32,005 nucleotides of DNA from Chloroflexota bacterium (GCA_025358525.1 JANYJI010000091.1:1-32005); one strand, 5' to 3'. Numbered from the stretch's first letter, positions 17,852 to 28,552 are shown. The notes: generated by a model from the letters alone, not told the origin. Made by a program: numbers and translations.

Positions 17852-19401
17852 GCGTCGTCCGTGGTGCCGCCAATGTCGGGAGTGGCCTCGCGCCCGCCAG
17901 AGAGGCGCGGCCTATTCGCGGGGGCGAGCGGATCCACGTGGTCGGCGCCGGCGGCGCCGGCGCCAGCGCGGCGGTGCTGCTGGCCCACCACGCCGGCGCC
18001 GCCGTGAGTGGTTGCGACTCGGGCGGGCCGTCGCCGTACACGCCGCCCATCGAGGCCGCCGGCATTCATCTCGATTGGAGCCACGACGCGAGCCACGTGA
18101 CTGTGGGCAGGCCCGATCGGCTGGCGGTGACAAAGGCCCTGACCGCGATCGAGCCGGACCATTCGGAACTTGCCGCTGCCCGTCGCGCTGGCGTGGCGGT
18201 CGAGCCCTGGCAACAAGTTATCGCCGACGCGGCCGTGGGTAGGACGCTGGTGGGCGTTGCCGGGACACACGGCAAGAGCACGACCTCGGGCTGGCTGGTC
18301 CACGTCCTGGTCGGGGCGGGCCTAGATCCTTCGGCGTTCGTCGGCGCTCTGCTGCCGAGTTCGATTACGGGCGGTCTGCCGTCGACCGCTCGAGAGGGTT
18401 CCGGTAGGCCATTTGTGGTTGAGGCCGACGAGTACGCCGGGAACTTCGACGCCTACCGGCCGGACGTGGCGGTGCTGACTTCGGCCGAGTGGGATCACCC
18501 CGACGTCTTCGTAGACCGCGCCGCCGTGGTCGATTGCTTCGCCGCCTGGCTGGAGGGAGCTGCCCGGACCGTTGCTCGGCCCGTGCTCGTAGCCAATGTC
18601 GGCGACCCGGGCGTTGTGGAAGTCGTCGAGCGGCTGGAGTCCGAGTCGTGGCCGGGCCGAATCCTGCGAACCTGGCTGGAGCCGGGGAGCGGGGCTGGGG
18701 CGTCAAGTCTGCAACCGGCCTCGGACGAGGCCCTGATCGGGTCGATCGTGGCGGCTGACTCGGCCGCAACCACGCTTCGTATCGACGCTGGCGGGCACGT
18801 GGCGCCGTTGATCGTGCGCCTGCGTCTGGCGGGTCGCCACAATGCCTCGAACGCCCTTGGAGTGGCCATGGCGGCACTGGCGCTGGGAGTGCCGCCAGAT
18901 GCCCTCGCCGCGAATCTCGCCAGCTTCGTGGGCGTGGGCCGGCGCCTGGAGCGAAAGGGCGAGGGCAGAGGCGTCGTCGTGTACGACGATTACGGCCATC
19001 ATCCGACCGCCATTCGCGAAACCCTGGCGGCGCTCCGCCAACTGGAGCCGGGCCGGCGCATCTGGGCCGTTTACGAGCCGCTGACCTACCACCGCACAGC
19101 GGCCATGATCGATGAGTTTGCCGAGGTCCTGGCCACGGCCGACGCCGTCGCCATCGCCGACATTTGGGCCAGTCGCGACCCTGACACGACGATAACCTCG
19201 GCCGCCGCCCTGGCTGAGGCGACCGCCCGCCGCAGGCCCGGCCTGATGGCGGCAGCTCCGGGTTCGGTCGAGGCCACGGCAACCTGGCTGGCCAGAGAGG
19301 TGAAGGCCGGTGACGCCGTGCTGGTCATGGGCGGCGGCAAGAGCTATCGAATCGCCGAGCTGCTCGTCGCGGCCCTTCGGGATAACGATCGTGCCCCTTA
19401 A
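17848..19401 (+). CDS. murC: UDP-N-acetylmuramate-L-alanine ligase (MurC)
   Basis: MurC adds L-alanine to UDP-N-acetylmuramic acid in peptidoglycan precursor synthesis. The N-terminal Rossmann motif VVGAGGAGASAAVLLA is present, then the ATP-binding GTHGKSTTSGWLVHVL, the metal-binding region EADEYAGNFDAYRPDVAVLTSAEWDHPDVF and the C-terminal YDDYGHHPTAIRETLAALRQ. At 517 residues it is longer than E. coli MurC (about 490). Its GTG start overlaps the pncC stop, which gives an extra N-terminal tail before the Rossmann fold; the start could also be later. The family includes Mpl and MurC paralogues; the EADEYAGNF motif and position fit MurC best, but Mpl-like use is not excluded. Confidence 0.88.
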   Translation: MSVVRGAANVGSGLAPAREARPIRGGERIHVVGAGGAGASAAVLLAHHAGAAVSGCDSGGPSPYTPPIEAAGIHLDWSHDASHVTVGRPDRLAVTKALTAIEPDHSELAAARRAGVAVEPWQQVIADAAVGRTLVGVAGTHGKSTTSGWLVHVLVGAGLDPSAFVGALLPSSITGGLPSTAREGSGRPFVVEADEYAGNFDAYRPDVAVLTSAEWDHPDVFVDRAAVVDCFAAWLEGAARTVARPVLVANVGDPGVVEVVERLESESWPGRILRTWLEPGSGAGASSLQPASDEALIGSIVAADSAATTLRIDAGGHVAPLIVRLRLAGRHNASNALGVAMAALALGVPPDALAANLASFVGVGRRLERKGEGRGVVVYDDYGHHPTAIRETLAALRQLEPGRRIWAVYEPLTYHRTAAMIDEFAEVLATADAVAIADIWASRDPDTTITSAAALAEATARRRPGLMAAAPGSVEATATWLAREVKAGDAVLVMGGGKSYRIAELLVAALRDNDRAP

Positions 19402-19415
19402 GTTGGCCCGAGTGC

Positions 19416-19425
19416 GGCACAATTC
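19416..19425 (+). promoter_or_regulatory. Candidate promoter element upstream of the YajQ gene
   Basis: The string GGCACAATTC is identical to the one before typA (1205-1214), with CACAAT as the -10-like hexamer. The YajQ gene start is 72 nt further on and has its own Shine-Dalgarno. No matching -35 element was found. Confidence 0.3.
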
Positions 19426-19497
19426 GATGACTTGGCTTGAATCCCCGCCGTCGAGCCTCGGGCGCGGCGCGGGTAGGTGCAGGAGACGGGAGGGTAA

Positions 19498-19989
19498 ATG
19501 GCAGGCGAATCCTCATTCGACGTAGTCAGCGACTTCGATGATCAGGAGATGCGCAACGCCTTGGACCAGGTCCAGCGCGAGGTGCAGCAGCGCTACGACT
19601 TCAAGGGCGTGACGTACGAGCTCACCCCCTCCAAGACCGAACTCGTGCTGCTGACGGACGATGAGTACCGGGCGAAGGCGATCCGCGAGCTGATCGAGTC
19701 GAAGGCGGTCAGGCGCGGGCTGTCCTTGAAGGTCTTCGACTGGGGCAAAATCGAACCGGCTGGCGGAAACAAGGTCCGGCAGCACATCACTCTGCGTCGA
19801 GGTCTCGACGAGGACATGGCGCGGAAGCTGAGCAAGTTGATCAGGGAAGAGTTCCCCAAATCCAAGCCCCAGATTCAAGGCGATGCCATCCGCGTTTTCG
19901 GCAAGAGTAGAGACGACCTTCAGCGGGTCATCACCCGACTGAAGGAACTCGATGAACCTGTGGCACTACAGTTCACGAACTACCGGTGA
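19498..19989 (+). CDS. YajQ-family nucleotide-binding protein
   Basis: A 163-residue protein of the YajQ family, whose members bind GTP/ATP or cyclic di-GMP and RNA. Signatures are SSFDVVSDFDDQEMRNALDQ at the N-terminus, RYDFKGV and LVLLTDDEYRAKAIREL in the first half, and IRVFGKSRDDLQRVI and LQFTNYR at the C-terminus. The start ATG at 19498 has GGGAGGG just upstream, with 4-5 nt spacing. The length is standard. It lies 44 nt before the ThDP enzyme and 96 nt after murC, with a candidate promoter in the gap. The exact ligand cannot be inferred from sequence. Confidence 0.95.
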   Translation: MAGESSFDVVSDFDDQEMRNALDQVQREVQQRYDFKGVTYELTPSKTELVLLTDDEYRAKAIRELIESKAVRRGLSLKVFDWGKIEPAGGNKVRQHITLRRGLDEDMARKLSKLIREEFPKSKPQIQGDAIRVFGKSRDDLQRVITRLKELDEPVALQFTNYR

Positions 19990-20033
19990 GACCCGCCCGG
20001 TATGCCGGCGCGGCGATCTGAAGGAGCTGGGCT

Positions 20034-21914
20034 ATGTCGATGAGTGAGGAGCCAGGCGCCACCGTCACGGTCGGCGCCGCTCTGGCCGAAGGCCTGGCTC
20101 GTGCCGGCGTGAAGATCGCCTTCACGGTTCCGGGCGAGAGCGTGCTGGGTCTGCTCGAAGGGCTGGCTGCCCGACACATCCGAGTGGTGGCCGCACGCCA
20201 CGAGGCTTCGGCTGCCTTTATGGCCGAGTCCGTGGCGCAACTCACCGGACGGCCGGCGCTCTGCATTGCCACACGCGGACCGGGTGCGAGCAATCTGGCT
20301 ATCGGCTTGCACGCGGCCAGGGCCGATTCGGCGCCGGTAATCGCCATCGTCGGTCAGGTTCGGCGAGATGTGCGGGGCCGCGAGGCCTTCCAGGAGATGG
20401 ACCTGGTCCGGACCTTCGAGCCCATCGTCAAGTGGGCCGCCGAGATCAAGGACCCGGGCGAGGCATGGGCGATTCTCGATAGGGCAGTGGGGGTCGCTAC
20501 GAAGGGCCGTCCAGGTCCCGTCCTCATCTCAGTACCCGCCGATGTCATGGATGCCCAGGTCGCCGCCCCGCCTGCCGCGGACACGAAACCTGCCGCAAGC
20601 CGCGTGGAGCACCATCCCGACCCGGATCTGGCCCTCGTCCGCAAGATCCTGCATCTCCTCACCGACGCCCGACGACCGCTGATCCTTGCCGGCGCGGGAG
20701 TCTTGCGCGCCCGCAGCACGGATGCCCTTGTTCGTTTCGCGGAGACGCTTCGCGTACCGGTGGTGGCGTCGTGGCGCCGTGGCGACGTCTTTCCCAACGA
20801 CCATCCGCTCTATCTGGGCATGACCGGTAACGGTGCTCCTTCGAGCGTTCGCGCTCGCCTCGAGGAAGCCGATGCGTTGCTCGTTGTGGGGTCTCGGCTC
20901 GGCGAAATCACTACCTTCGGCTATCAACTTCCTGGCCTCGGAACTCACTGGGCCCAGATTGATTTGGAGCCGCGTGGGGTGCAGAACAGGCCTGATATCG
21001 CCATCGCCGGCGACGTGGCTGCCTTCCTGCGGGTGGCCCAGCGCGTTGTGAATCGCGCTGCCTTCGAGGCCAGCTCACTCGATCAGCGCACAGCCGCGAA
21101 CGCCGCCGATCGAGCTGCCTTCGAGGAATCCTCAGTCGTAGATGCGGGGGCCTGGGACGGGCCCGGCGTCCATCCGGGTCGCGTGGTCTCCACATTGGCA
21201 CGAGTCTTGCCGTCCGACGCCATCATCACAACCGACGCGGGCGATTTCGGCACGTGGGCGGCACGTGGCCTCCGGTTCCACCGCCCCGGAACGTTCATTG
21301 CCTCGACGGCCGGACCGATGGGCTATGCGCTGCCGGCCGCGATCGGTGCAGTCCTGGCGCGACCCGGGCGGTTGGGCGTGGCCCTGGCCGGCGACGGGGG
21401 CTTCGCCATGACCATGGCCGATCTCGAGACGGCCGTGAGGGAGCGGGTCCGCCTCATCGCGCTCGTCTTCGACAACGGGCGCTACGGCACGATTTGGCGC
21501 CAGCAGGATGAACGTGGCACGAACGGTGGACTGGCTACGCGGCTCGGGGCGGTCGATTTCGCGGCTGTTGCGGACGCCTGCGGGGCGCTGGGACTGACCG
21601 TCCGGACCGACGCGGAGTTCGAGCCGGCGCTGCGCCAGGCTATCGAAGCGGGCCGGCCGGCGTTGCTGCACCTCACTCTGGATCCGCGCTGGTCCACGGT
21701 CGAGGCCGGTCTGGCCGCGTTCCAGCGTGAAGCGCAGGCGGAACGAGCGGTCGCCGAGTCCGACGTGAGGGCCGAGGTGGAGCCCGATCTGGCGTTGGCA
21801 GCCGACCTCTCGGTTGGGGCCGACGTGCCGATTGAGCCCGACTTGCCACTCGCCCCCGAGCCCGACTTGCCACTCGCCCCCGAGCCCGATCCATCGCTCG
21901 CGGCGGGAGTGTAG
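20034..21914 (+). CDS. ThDP-dependent enzyme of the acetolactate synthase/benzoylformate decarboxylase superfamily
   Basis: A 626-residue thiamine diphosphate enzyme. The N-terminal PYR domain has AFTVPGESVLGLLEGLA and the activating glutamate in ARHEASAAFMAESVA; IATRGPGASNLAIGL follows. A central domain (about 195-330) includes LAGAGVL and WAQIDLEP. The C-terminal PP domain carries the cofactor motif GDGGFAMTMADLETAV with DNGRYG. The start has AAGGAG 7 nt upstream. The reaction (acetolactate synthase, decarboxylase or acetyltransferase type) cannot be decided: no small subunit is adjacent. The Asp/Glu/Pro-rich tail (about residues 575-626) is unusual and carries an exact 24-bp tandem repeat. 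The gene converges on NAPRT with a 5-nt gap. Confidence 0.9.
   Translation: MSMSEEPGATVTVGAALAEGLARAGVKIAFTVPGESVLGLLEGLAARHIRVVAARHEASAAFMAESVAQLTGRPALCIATRGPGASNLAIGLHAARADSAPVIAIVGQVRRDVRGREAFQEMDLVRTFEPIVKWAAEIKDPGEAWAILDRAVGVATKGRPGPVLISVPADVMDAQVAAPPAADTKPAASRVEHHPDPDLALVRKILHLLTDARRPLILAGAGVLRARSTDALVRFAETLRVPVVASWRRGDVFPNDHPLYLGMTGNGAPSSVRARLEEADALLVVGSRLGEITTFGYQLPGLGTHWAQIDLEPRGVQNRPDIAIAGDVAAFLRVAQRVVNRAAFEASSLDQRTAANAADRAAFEESSVVDAGAWDGPGVHPGRVVSTLARVLPSDAIITTDAGDFGTWAARGLRFHRPGTFIASTAGPMGYALPAAIGAVLARPGRLGVALAGDGGFAMTMADLETAVRERVRLIALVFDNGRYGTIWRQQDERGTNGGLATRLGAVDFAAVADACGALGLTVRTDAEFEPALRQAIEAGRPALLHLTLDPRWSTVEAGLAAFQREAQAERAVAESDVRAEVEPDLALAADLSVGADVPIEPDLPLAPEPDLPLAPEPDPSLAAGV
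21834..21881. repeat. 24-bp tandem repeat in the tail of the ThDP-enzyme gene
   Basis: Two exact copies of a 24-bp unit (21834-21857 and 21858-21881) encode repeated PDLPLAPE, followed by a degenerate third copy. The repeated sequence is in frame and makes an acidic, proline-rich tail of unknown role. Confidence 0.85.
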
Positions 21915-21919
21915 CGCGG

Positions 21920-23401
21920 TCAGACCTGTGGCTGGCCCCGGCGGCGCTCCAGAACGAGCGCGTTGCGCCGCTCGTGGAGTCGCATCTCGAGGCCTACGGG
22001 GTAGATGTGCGGATTCAGCAGCCGCCTGATAGCCGGATGGAGGGCCGCGATCTGGGCACGAGCGCGATCCCGAACCTCATCGAGTGTGGGCGCCGGTCGA
22101 GTTCGCTTCCCGGACCTCATCACCGGCTCGACCATTTCCTGGGGTCGCCAGCCGCGCTCGATGGCCCGCATGTGCAACGAATCGGCCGGGTCCACGATGA
22201 CATCGCCATCGGGCGGAGCCGGCAGATCCTCGTCGTAGATCATGTCGGCCCGGAATTGACCCGTATCGTCCACGAAGCGCCGAACGCCCAGCACGCCCGG
22301 AATGGAGATTTTGGCGCTGTGCTCCGAAAGCTTGATCGGGTACCGCCAGCCTCCCGGTTCGCAGATCGCAGTCAGTTTGTAGATTGCCCCCAGCGCCGGC
22401 TGGTCGTAGCAGGTGTCGAGCCTGGTCCCGACGCCCCAGATGTCGACCCGAGCCCCTTGTTCGCGGAGCGAGGCGATCGTGTGCTCGTCGAGGTCGTTGG
22501 AAGCCACGATCTTCGTGTCGCTGAAGCCTGCCTCGTCCAACATGCGGCGGGCCTCGATCGAAAGATAGGCGAGGTCGCCCGAATCGAGCCTGATGGCAGC
22601 CAGCACGCGGCCGCTGGGCTGGAGCCGCCGGCCAGTCTGAATGGCGTGAGCGACTCCTGCCAGTGATTCGTACGTGTCCACGAGCAGCGTGACGTTGTCC
22701 GGCTGGGCATCGGCGTAGGCGTCGAAGGCGCGCTGCTCGTCGTCGAAGACCTGGACCCACGAGTGGGCGTGCGTGCCCCGCACCGGGATGCCGAATAGGC
22801 GTCCTGCAAGAACATTGGAGGTAGCGGCCACGCCACCGATGTAGGCGGCGCGCGCGGCCGACAGCGCCCCGTCGGGCCCTTGCGCCCGCCGCAGGCCAAA
22901 CTCCAGAATGGACCCGCCGCCGGCAGCCTCGACGATTCGGGCCGCTTTGGTCGCCACCAGCGTCTGAAATCCGACCACCGTGAGCAACATGCTCTCGACG
23001 AGCTGTGCCTGGAGGAGCGGTCCCCGGATGCGAACGAGCGGTTCGTGGGCAAAGACGACCGTGCCCTCTGGGATGGCGTCGACGTCGCAAGTGAACCGGA
23101 AGGCGGCCAGGCCATCGAGGAAGTCAGGACGGAAGAGAGAGTTGTCGCCGGTTCCGCGGAGGCTTCGCAGATGCTCGATGTCCTCTGGCTCGAAGCGCAT
23201 CTGCCCGAGTATCTCCAGGGCATCATCGAGCCCCGCCGCGATGGCATAGCCACCGCCGAAGGGCAATGAGCGGAAGCTGAGCGAGAAGACGGCCTCTCGG
23301 TCCGCGACGCCGGTGGCCTGGTAGCCGGCGCCCATCGTGAGCTCGTACAGGTCGGTCAGGGTCGACAGGCTCGGGCGGTAGACGTCAGATACGCGGGACA
23401 C
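21920..23401 (-). CDS. pncB: Nicotinate phosphoribosyltransferase
   Basis: This enzyme makes nicotinate mononucleotide from nicotinate and PRPP with ATP, the first step of NAD salvage (NAPRT). Signatures are YRPSLSTLTDLYELTM near the N-terminus, ILEFGLRRAQGPDGALSAARAAYIGG, GTHAHSWVQVF, LLVDTYESL, RLDSGDLAYL and WGVGTRLDTCYDQPALG. The ORF track opens at 23506, but the GTG at 23401 (493 residues) is preferred: it has GAGG about 5 nt upstream, starts shortly before the conserved YRPSL, and avoids a non-conserved 35-residue extension. This start overlaps the upstream gene's end by 17 nt, so the two are co-transcribed. It complements pncC in the same window. Confidence 0.93.
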   Translation of the reverse strand: MSRVSDVYRPSLSTLTDLYELTMGAGYQATGVADREAVFSLSFRSLPFGGGYAIAAGLDDALEILGQMRFEPEDIEHLRSLRGTGDNSLFRPDFLDGLAAFRFTCDVDAIPEGTVVFAHEPLVRIRGPLLQAQLVESMLLTVVGFQTLVATKAARIVEAAGGGSILEFGLRRAQGPDGALSAARAAYIGGVAATSNVLAGRLFGIPVRGTHAHSWVQVFDDEQRAFDAYADAQPDNVTLLVDTYESLAGVAHAIQTGRRLQPSGRVLAAIRLDSGDLAYLSIEARRMLDEAGFSDTKIVASNDLDEHTIASLREQGARVDIWGVGTRLDTCYDQPALGAIYKLTAICEPGGWRYPIKLSEHSAKISIPGVLGVRRFVDDTGQFRADMIYDEDLPAPPDGDVIVDPADSLHMRAIERGWRPQEMVEPVMRSGKRTRPAPTLDEVRDRARAQIAALHPAIRRLLNPHIYPVGLEMRLHERRNALVLERRRGQPQV

Positions 23402-24152
23402 GTCGGCCTCGTTTGGGAGGCGCAGTTTGTGGCAAGGCTGGCAGAGGGACGGCCTCCGGGACGGGATCTGACTGGGCTCCGACCCTCCTCGCTGTCGCAC
23501 CGCCAATCCCGGGCTCTCTGGCTCGGGCGTCCTTGCCGGCGCGAGGAGCGTCCATCACGGTCTCCCAAATAGCCTCGAGCGTGCCGATGATCGTCGCCAC
23601 GAGCACCCCCACGGTGGGATTTGAGACGGTGATCGGCTCAATCGCGTTGGGGTGGTGGCTCTCGAGCATCTTGAGGTGACCGGGGTAAATGGACTCAAGG
23701 GTGGTTCCCTCGAGCAGGGTGAGGCCGGCGTCCACCGCCCGTCCCGCCACCGCCCGCATGTCGGTGTCCGTCTGGTAGATGATGGGCTGCGGCTCTCCGC
23801 CGGCCCGGAGGGGTAGTGGCGTAGGCAGGGCAACGAGCAGGGCAGCGATGTCGGCCGTTGCCTCACGGGATAGACCTTGGCCGCGGCGGAAGATGGGGCC
23901 GCCTCCCTCGGGCCAGTTAGTCTCGATGCGGGTCCGCAGCGACAGCAGCCGAATCCGGCACGTGTCGACAGTGTCCATGCCGCGCAGCTCGACAAGTCGA
24001 GCGGCCAGGATTGCCCTCGCCGATTCCATTGGAGGCGTCTCCGACTGTTCGGGTTCGGCGGACTTCGCGGCCTCGGCGGACTGTTCGGCCTCGGCGGACT
24101 TCGCGGCTCGGTGGGAGTCGCCGGATCTGGCGGGCTGGCCCGTAGCGCTCAC
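23385..24152 (-). CDS. Unknown protein, translationally linked to NAPRT
   Basis: A 255-residue protein with a GTG start at 24152 and AGGAGA about 5 nt upstream on the minus strand; the ORF track's earlier ATG (24239) has no such support. The N-terminal 40 residues are low-complexity (AAKSAEAEQSAEAAKSAEPEQSE). A compact middle region (about 45-210) includes RLVELRGMDTVDTCRIRLLSLRTR, TDTDMRAVAGRAVDAGL, TTLESIYPGHLKMLESHHPN and a hydrophobic VGVLVATIIGTLEAIWETVMD. The C-terminus is a Pro/Arg-rich tail. No signal peptide, clear membrane helix or known catalytic motif is visible. I do not recognise a family. Its 3' end overlaps the pncB start by 17 nt, so a link to NAD metabolism is possible but unproven. 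Confidence 0.65.
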   Translation of the reverse strand: MSATGQPARSGDSHRAAKSAEAEQSAEAAKSAEPEQSETPPMESARAILAARLVELRGMDTVDTCRIRLLSLRTRIETNWPEGGGPIFRRGQGLSREATADIAALLVALPTPLPLRAGGEPQPIIYQTDTDMRAVAGRAVDAGLTLLEGTTLESIYPGHLKMLESHHPNAIEPITVSNPTVGVLVATIIGTLEAIWETVMDAPRAGKDARAREPGIGGATARRVGAQSDPVPEAVPLPALPQTAPPKRGRRVPRI

Positions 24153-24362
24153 TTGACTCTCCTGGTATTTGCGAGCCACACCCACGTCTCGCCAGATCAG
24201 GATAGCGATCTCACGCAATGACCCTGCTTCGGCCTCCACGAGTAGCGCGGCCGGCGGTCCGTCGCGCTACACTCGACGAGGATTGCCTGGCTCCGCGGCC
24301 GGACGGGGGAATTGGGTCGCACAAGGCGCGTCCCGCGGAAGCCGGGCGCGTGAGAGATACCG
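24153..24362. other. Divergent intergenic region
   Basis: This 210-nt gap separates the minus-strand unknown gene from the plus-strand histidine kinase gene. On the plus strand TACACT (24268-24273) resembles a -10 box about 90 nt upstream of the kinase ATG. I see no good -35 partner, terminator or operator repeat. Confidence 0.4.
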
Positions 24363-26621
<2,259 letters not shown>

Positions 26622-26664
26622 GGGAGCGGCGCTTGGGCAGGCACGACGAGCCTCCCGGTCTGAG

Positions 26665-27105
26665 CTACTTCGCCGTCGGGCCTACCAGGAACACCGGATG
26701 GCGCGCGGCTTCGGCCTCGAACGCGACCAGCGGCGAGTCTGGGGCGGCATCGAAGTAGGAGCGAGTGATGCGCACCTTGGTGGCGTAGGCCTTGAGTACC
26801 GGCGCGCTTTCGGACGGACCCAGTTCGGCGATGGAGACGACCTCTGATAGATTGCCTCGGGTGAGAGTCACCCGGCCGGCCGCTCGGGCGTTGTGGACCC
26901 AGGCGACCTCCCCGTACGGAGCCACAAGCCAGCGCTTGTCGCCTACCAGCACCAGCGATACTGGAGTGGAGCGGGGTAGTCCGCTCTTGCGCCCCGTGAC
27001 CGTCAGTATGTAGTTGTTGGTGGGCCCGACTCCGAGCCTGGCGAGTCGTTGCGCGATGCGATTCACGACGCGGATGCCCGCTGTCAGCCGGTAGGTTCTC
27101 GCCAA
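26665..27105 (-). CDS. Deazaflavin (F420)-dependent nitroreductase-family protein
   Basis: A 146-residue protein of the Ddn-like split-barrel family, which uses F420H2 to reduce quinones or nitro compounds. Recognisable motifs are LTVTGRKSGLPRSTPVSLVL, DKRWLVAPYGEVAWVHNARAAG and VRITRSYFDAAPDSPLVAFEAEA ending in PVFLVG. The ORF track extends to 27300, but the TTG at 27105 is chosen: on the minus strand AAGGAG lies 7 nt upstream, and the residues before it (Arg/Pro-rich) do not look like protein. A TACAAT -10-like box (plus-strand 27141-27146) precedes it. The substrate is unknown. The family needs coenzyme F420, so the organism should make or import it. Convergent with the kinase, 43 nt away. 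Confidence 0.88.
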   Translation of the reverse strand: MARTYRLTAGIRVVNRIAQRLARLGVGPTNNYILTVTGRKSGLPRSTPVSLVLVGDKRWLVAPYGEVAWVHNARAAGRVTLTRGNLSEVVSIAELGPSESAPVLKAYATKVRITRSYFDAAPDSPLVAFEAEAARHPVFLVGPTAK

Positions 27106-27284
27106 CGTGATACTCCTTATGCGGGCCGAGCGGCCTTCTGAATTGTAGGAGCGACGGGCTGGCGGTCTCCAGAGTCGGCGAGTGGGCCTGCGGGTTGACG
27201 CTACAATCTGGACCCGCGAAGAACCTGGCGGTCTGGCTCGACCGCGTCCGGCCGTGAGCCAATGAAATCTCGGAGGCCAACGGC

Positions 27285-28124
27285 ATGAACTCAGTTCCAA
27301 ACGTGAAGCTCAGCAACGGCGTCGACATCCCGCAGCTCGGGTTCGGCGTCTTCCAAATCAAGGCGGAGGAGACCAGGGCGGCGACGCTCGAGGCCCTCAA
27401 GGTCGGCTACCGGCATATCGACACGGCCGAGATGTACGGCAACGAGCGCGAGGTCGCGGAGGGCATTCGAGAATCCGGCATCGCTAGGGCCGAAGTTTTC
27501 GTGACGAGCAAGCTCAACAACGGCTTCCACGCCCAGGACGACGCTCTCGCGGCGTTCGACCGATCCCTCGAGGCCATGAAGTTCGACTATCTCGATCTCT
27601 TCCTGATCCACTGGCCGCTGCCGGCGGTGGGCGATTTCGTGCAGACATGGAAGGCGCTCGAGGAGATCCATCGCTCCGGCCGCGTCCGAGCCATAGGCGT
27701 CTCGAACTTCCAGGTGCACCATCTCGAACGCCTGGCCTTGGAGACCACAATCGTTCCCGCGGTCAATCAGATCGAGATCCACCCGTACTTCACCCAGGAC
27801 GACCTTCGAGCGTTTGACAGGGAGCATGGGATTGCCACGGAAGCGTGGTCGCCGCTCGCGCAAGGGCAGGTGCTAGACGATCCGACCATCGTCCGCGTAG
27901 CCAAGCGGCTGAGCCGAACGCCGGCACAGGTCACCCTTCGCTGGCACATCCAGCGGGGCGACATCGTTTTCCCGAAATCCACGACCCCCGAGCGAATCGC
28001 CGAGAACTTTGCGCTCTTCGACTTCGAGCTGGCGAGCGAAGATATGGCGGCGATCACCGCCCTCCATCGCAACGGCCGACGCGGCCCGAACCCGGACGAG
28101 TTCAACTGGATCCCTGACCGCTGA
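27285..28124 (+). CDS. Aldo/keto reductase (2,5-diketo-D-gluconate reductase-like)
   Basis: An NADPH-dependent TIM-barrel reductase of 279 residues. The catalytic tetrad is visible: D46 and Y51 in HIDTAEMYGNE, the lysine in VTSKLNN and the histidine in LIHWPLP. AIGVSNFQVHHLERL, NQIEIHPYF, WSPLAQG and the C-terminal cofactor motif PKSTTPERIAENFALFDFEL fit AKR family 5. The ATG at 27285 has GGAGG about 10 nt upstream. A -10-like TACAAT at 27203-27208 would give a leader of about 70 nt. Physiological substrate is unknown: homologues reduce methylglyoxal, diketogluconate and other carbonyls. It is a single-gene unit. Confidence 0.95.
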   Translation: MNSVPNVKLSNGVDIPQLGFGVFQIKAEETRAATLEALKVGYRHIDTAEMYGNEREVAEGIRESGIARAEVFVTSKLNNGFHAQDDALAAFDRSLEAMKFDYLDLFLIHWPLPAVGDFVQTWKALEEIHRSGRVRAIGVSNFQVHHLERLALETTIVPAVNQIEIHPYFTQDDLRAFDREHGIATEAWSPLAQGQVLDDPTIVRVAKRLSRTPAQVTLRWHIQRGDIVFPKSTTPERIAENFALFDFELASEDMAAITALHRNGRRGPNPDEFNWIPDR

Positions 28125-28156
28125 GGCGCCTTCCAACCGAGGTTAGCCGCACCGCT

Positions 28157-28189
28157 GTAAAGACTGCCTCACCCGGAGTAAAGACTCCC
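28157..28189 (+). promoter_or_regulatory. Candidate operator: 21-bp spaced direct repeat GTAAAGACTNCC
   Basis: GTAAAGACTGCC (28157-28168) and GTAAAGACTCCC (28178-28189) start exactly 21 bp apart, which is two turns of the helix, so a protein dimer could bind both on one face. They lie in the 203-nt gap before the small gene and LAL regulator. A short inverted repeat (TCCGC GGATAA GCGGA) lies further down the gap. The binding protein is unknown. Confidence 0.45.
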
Positions 28190-28327
28190 GCCTGCCGAAT
28201 GAGGAGTTCGTCCTCGCCAGATCTGTATGGCCCCCAGATGGCACGGAGACTCCGCGCCCCTAACGTCGTCAGTACGCATTGATCCGCGGATAAGCGGACA
28301 AGCAGACGACGAAAGGATCGGCCGACG

Positions 28328-28552
28328 ATGGATGCGACGACTTCATATCGACTGGCGAAGGCACGAATGGCCGAACTCCAAGCCGAAGCGGCCGGTTCCC
28401 GGCTGGCAGCGGCAGGGGCGAGGGCGCAGAAGCTGCGACGCGAGAACTGCAAGCCGAGCCTGTTTGAGCGAGTGCTCCAGCTGACCTCCGCGCGGCTCGC
28501 CCGACGCACCAGCCTATTCGCCCCTCGGTCCGGAGCCTCCGACTGCACGTGA
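28328..28552 (+). CDS. Small basic protein, unknown function
   Basis: A 74-residue protein, rich in Ala and Arg (about 20% Arg/Lys), with a long predicted helix (SYRLAKARMAELQAEAAGSRL) and a basic C-terminal half (LFERVLQLTSARLARRTSLF). AAGGA lies about 11 nt before the ATG. It ends 10 nt before the regulator gene, so it is likely in the same transcript. Charge and helix suggest nucleic-acid or protein binding, but I recognise no family and the reading frame could be fortuitous. Confidence 0.45.
   Translation: MDATTSYRLAKARMAELQAEAAGSRLAAAGARAQKLRRENCKPSLFERVLQLTSARLARRTSLFAPRSGASDCT

Noticed and set aside
17795-21881. Tandem repeats considered as a CRISPR array
   Set aside because: The units are contiguous (9 bp and 24 bp), in frame, without spacers, and lie in the tails of two different genes.
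20034-21914. Naming the ThDP enzyme ilvB
   Set aside because: The general fold fits, but there is no small subunit or branched-chain operon beside it and specificity residues cannot be judged by eye.
26665-27300. Long form of the F420-dependent protein from 27300
   Set aside because: The extra 65 residues are Arg/Pro-rich without homology-like pattern, while TTG 27105 has a clear AAGGAG upstream.
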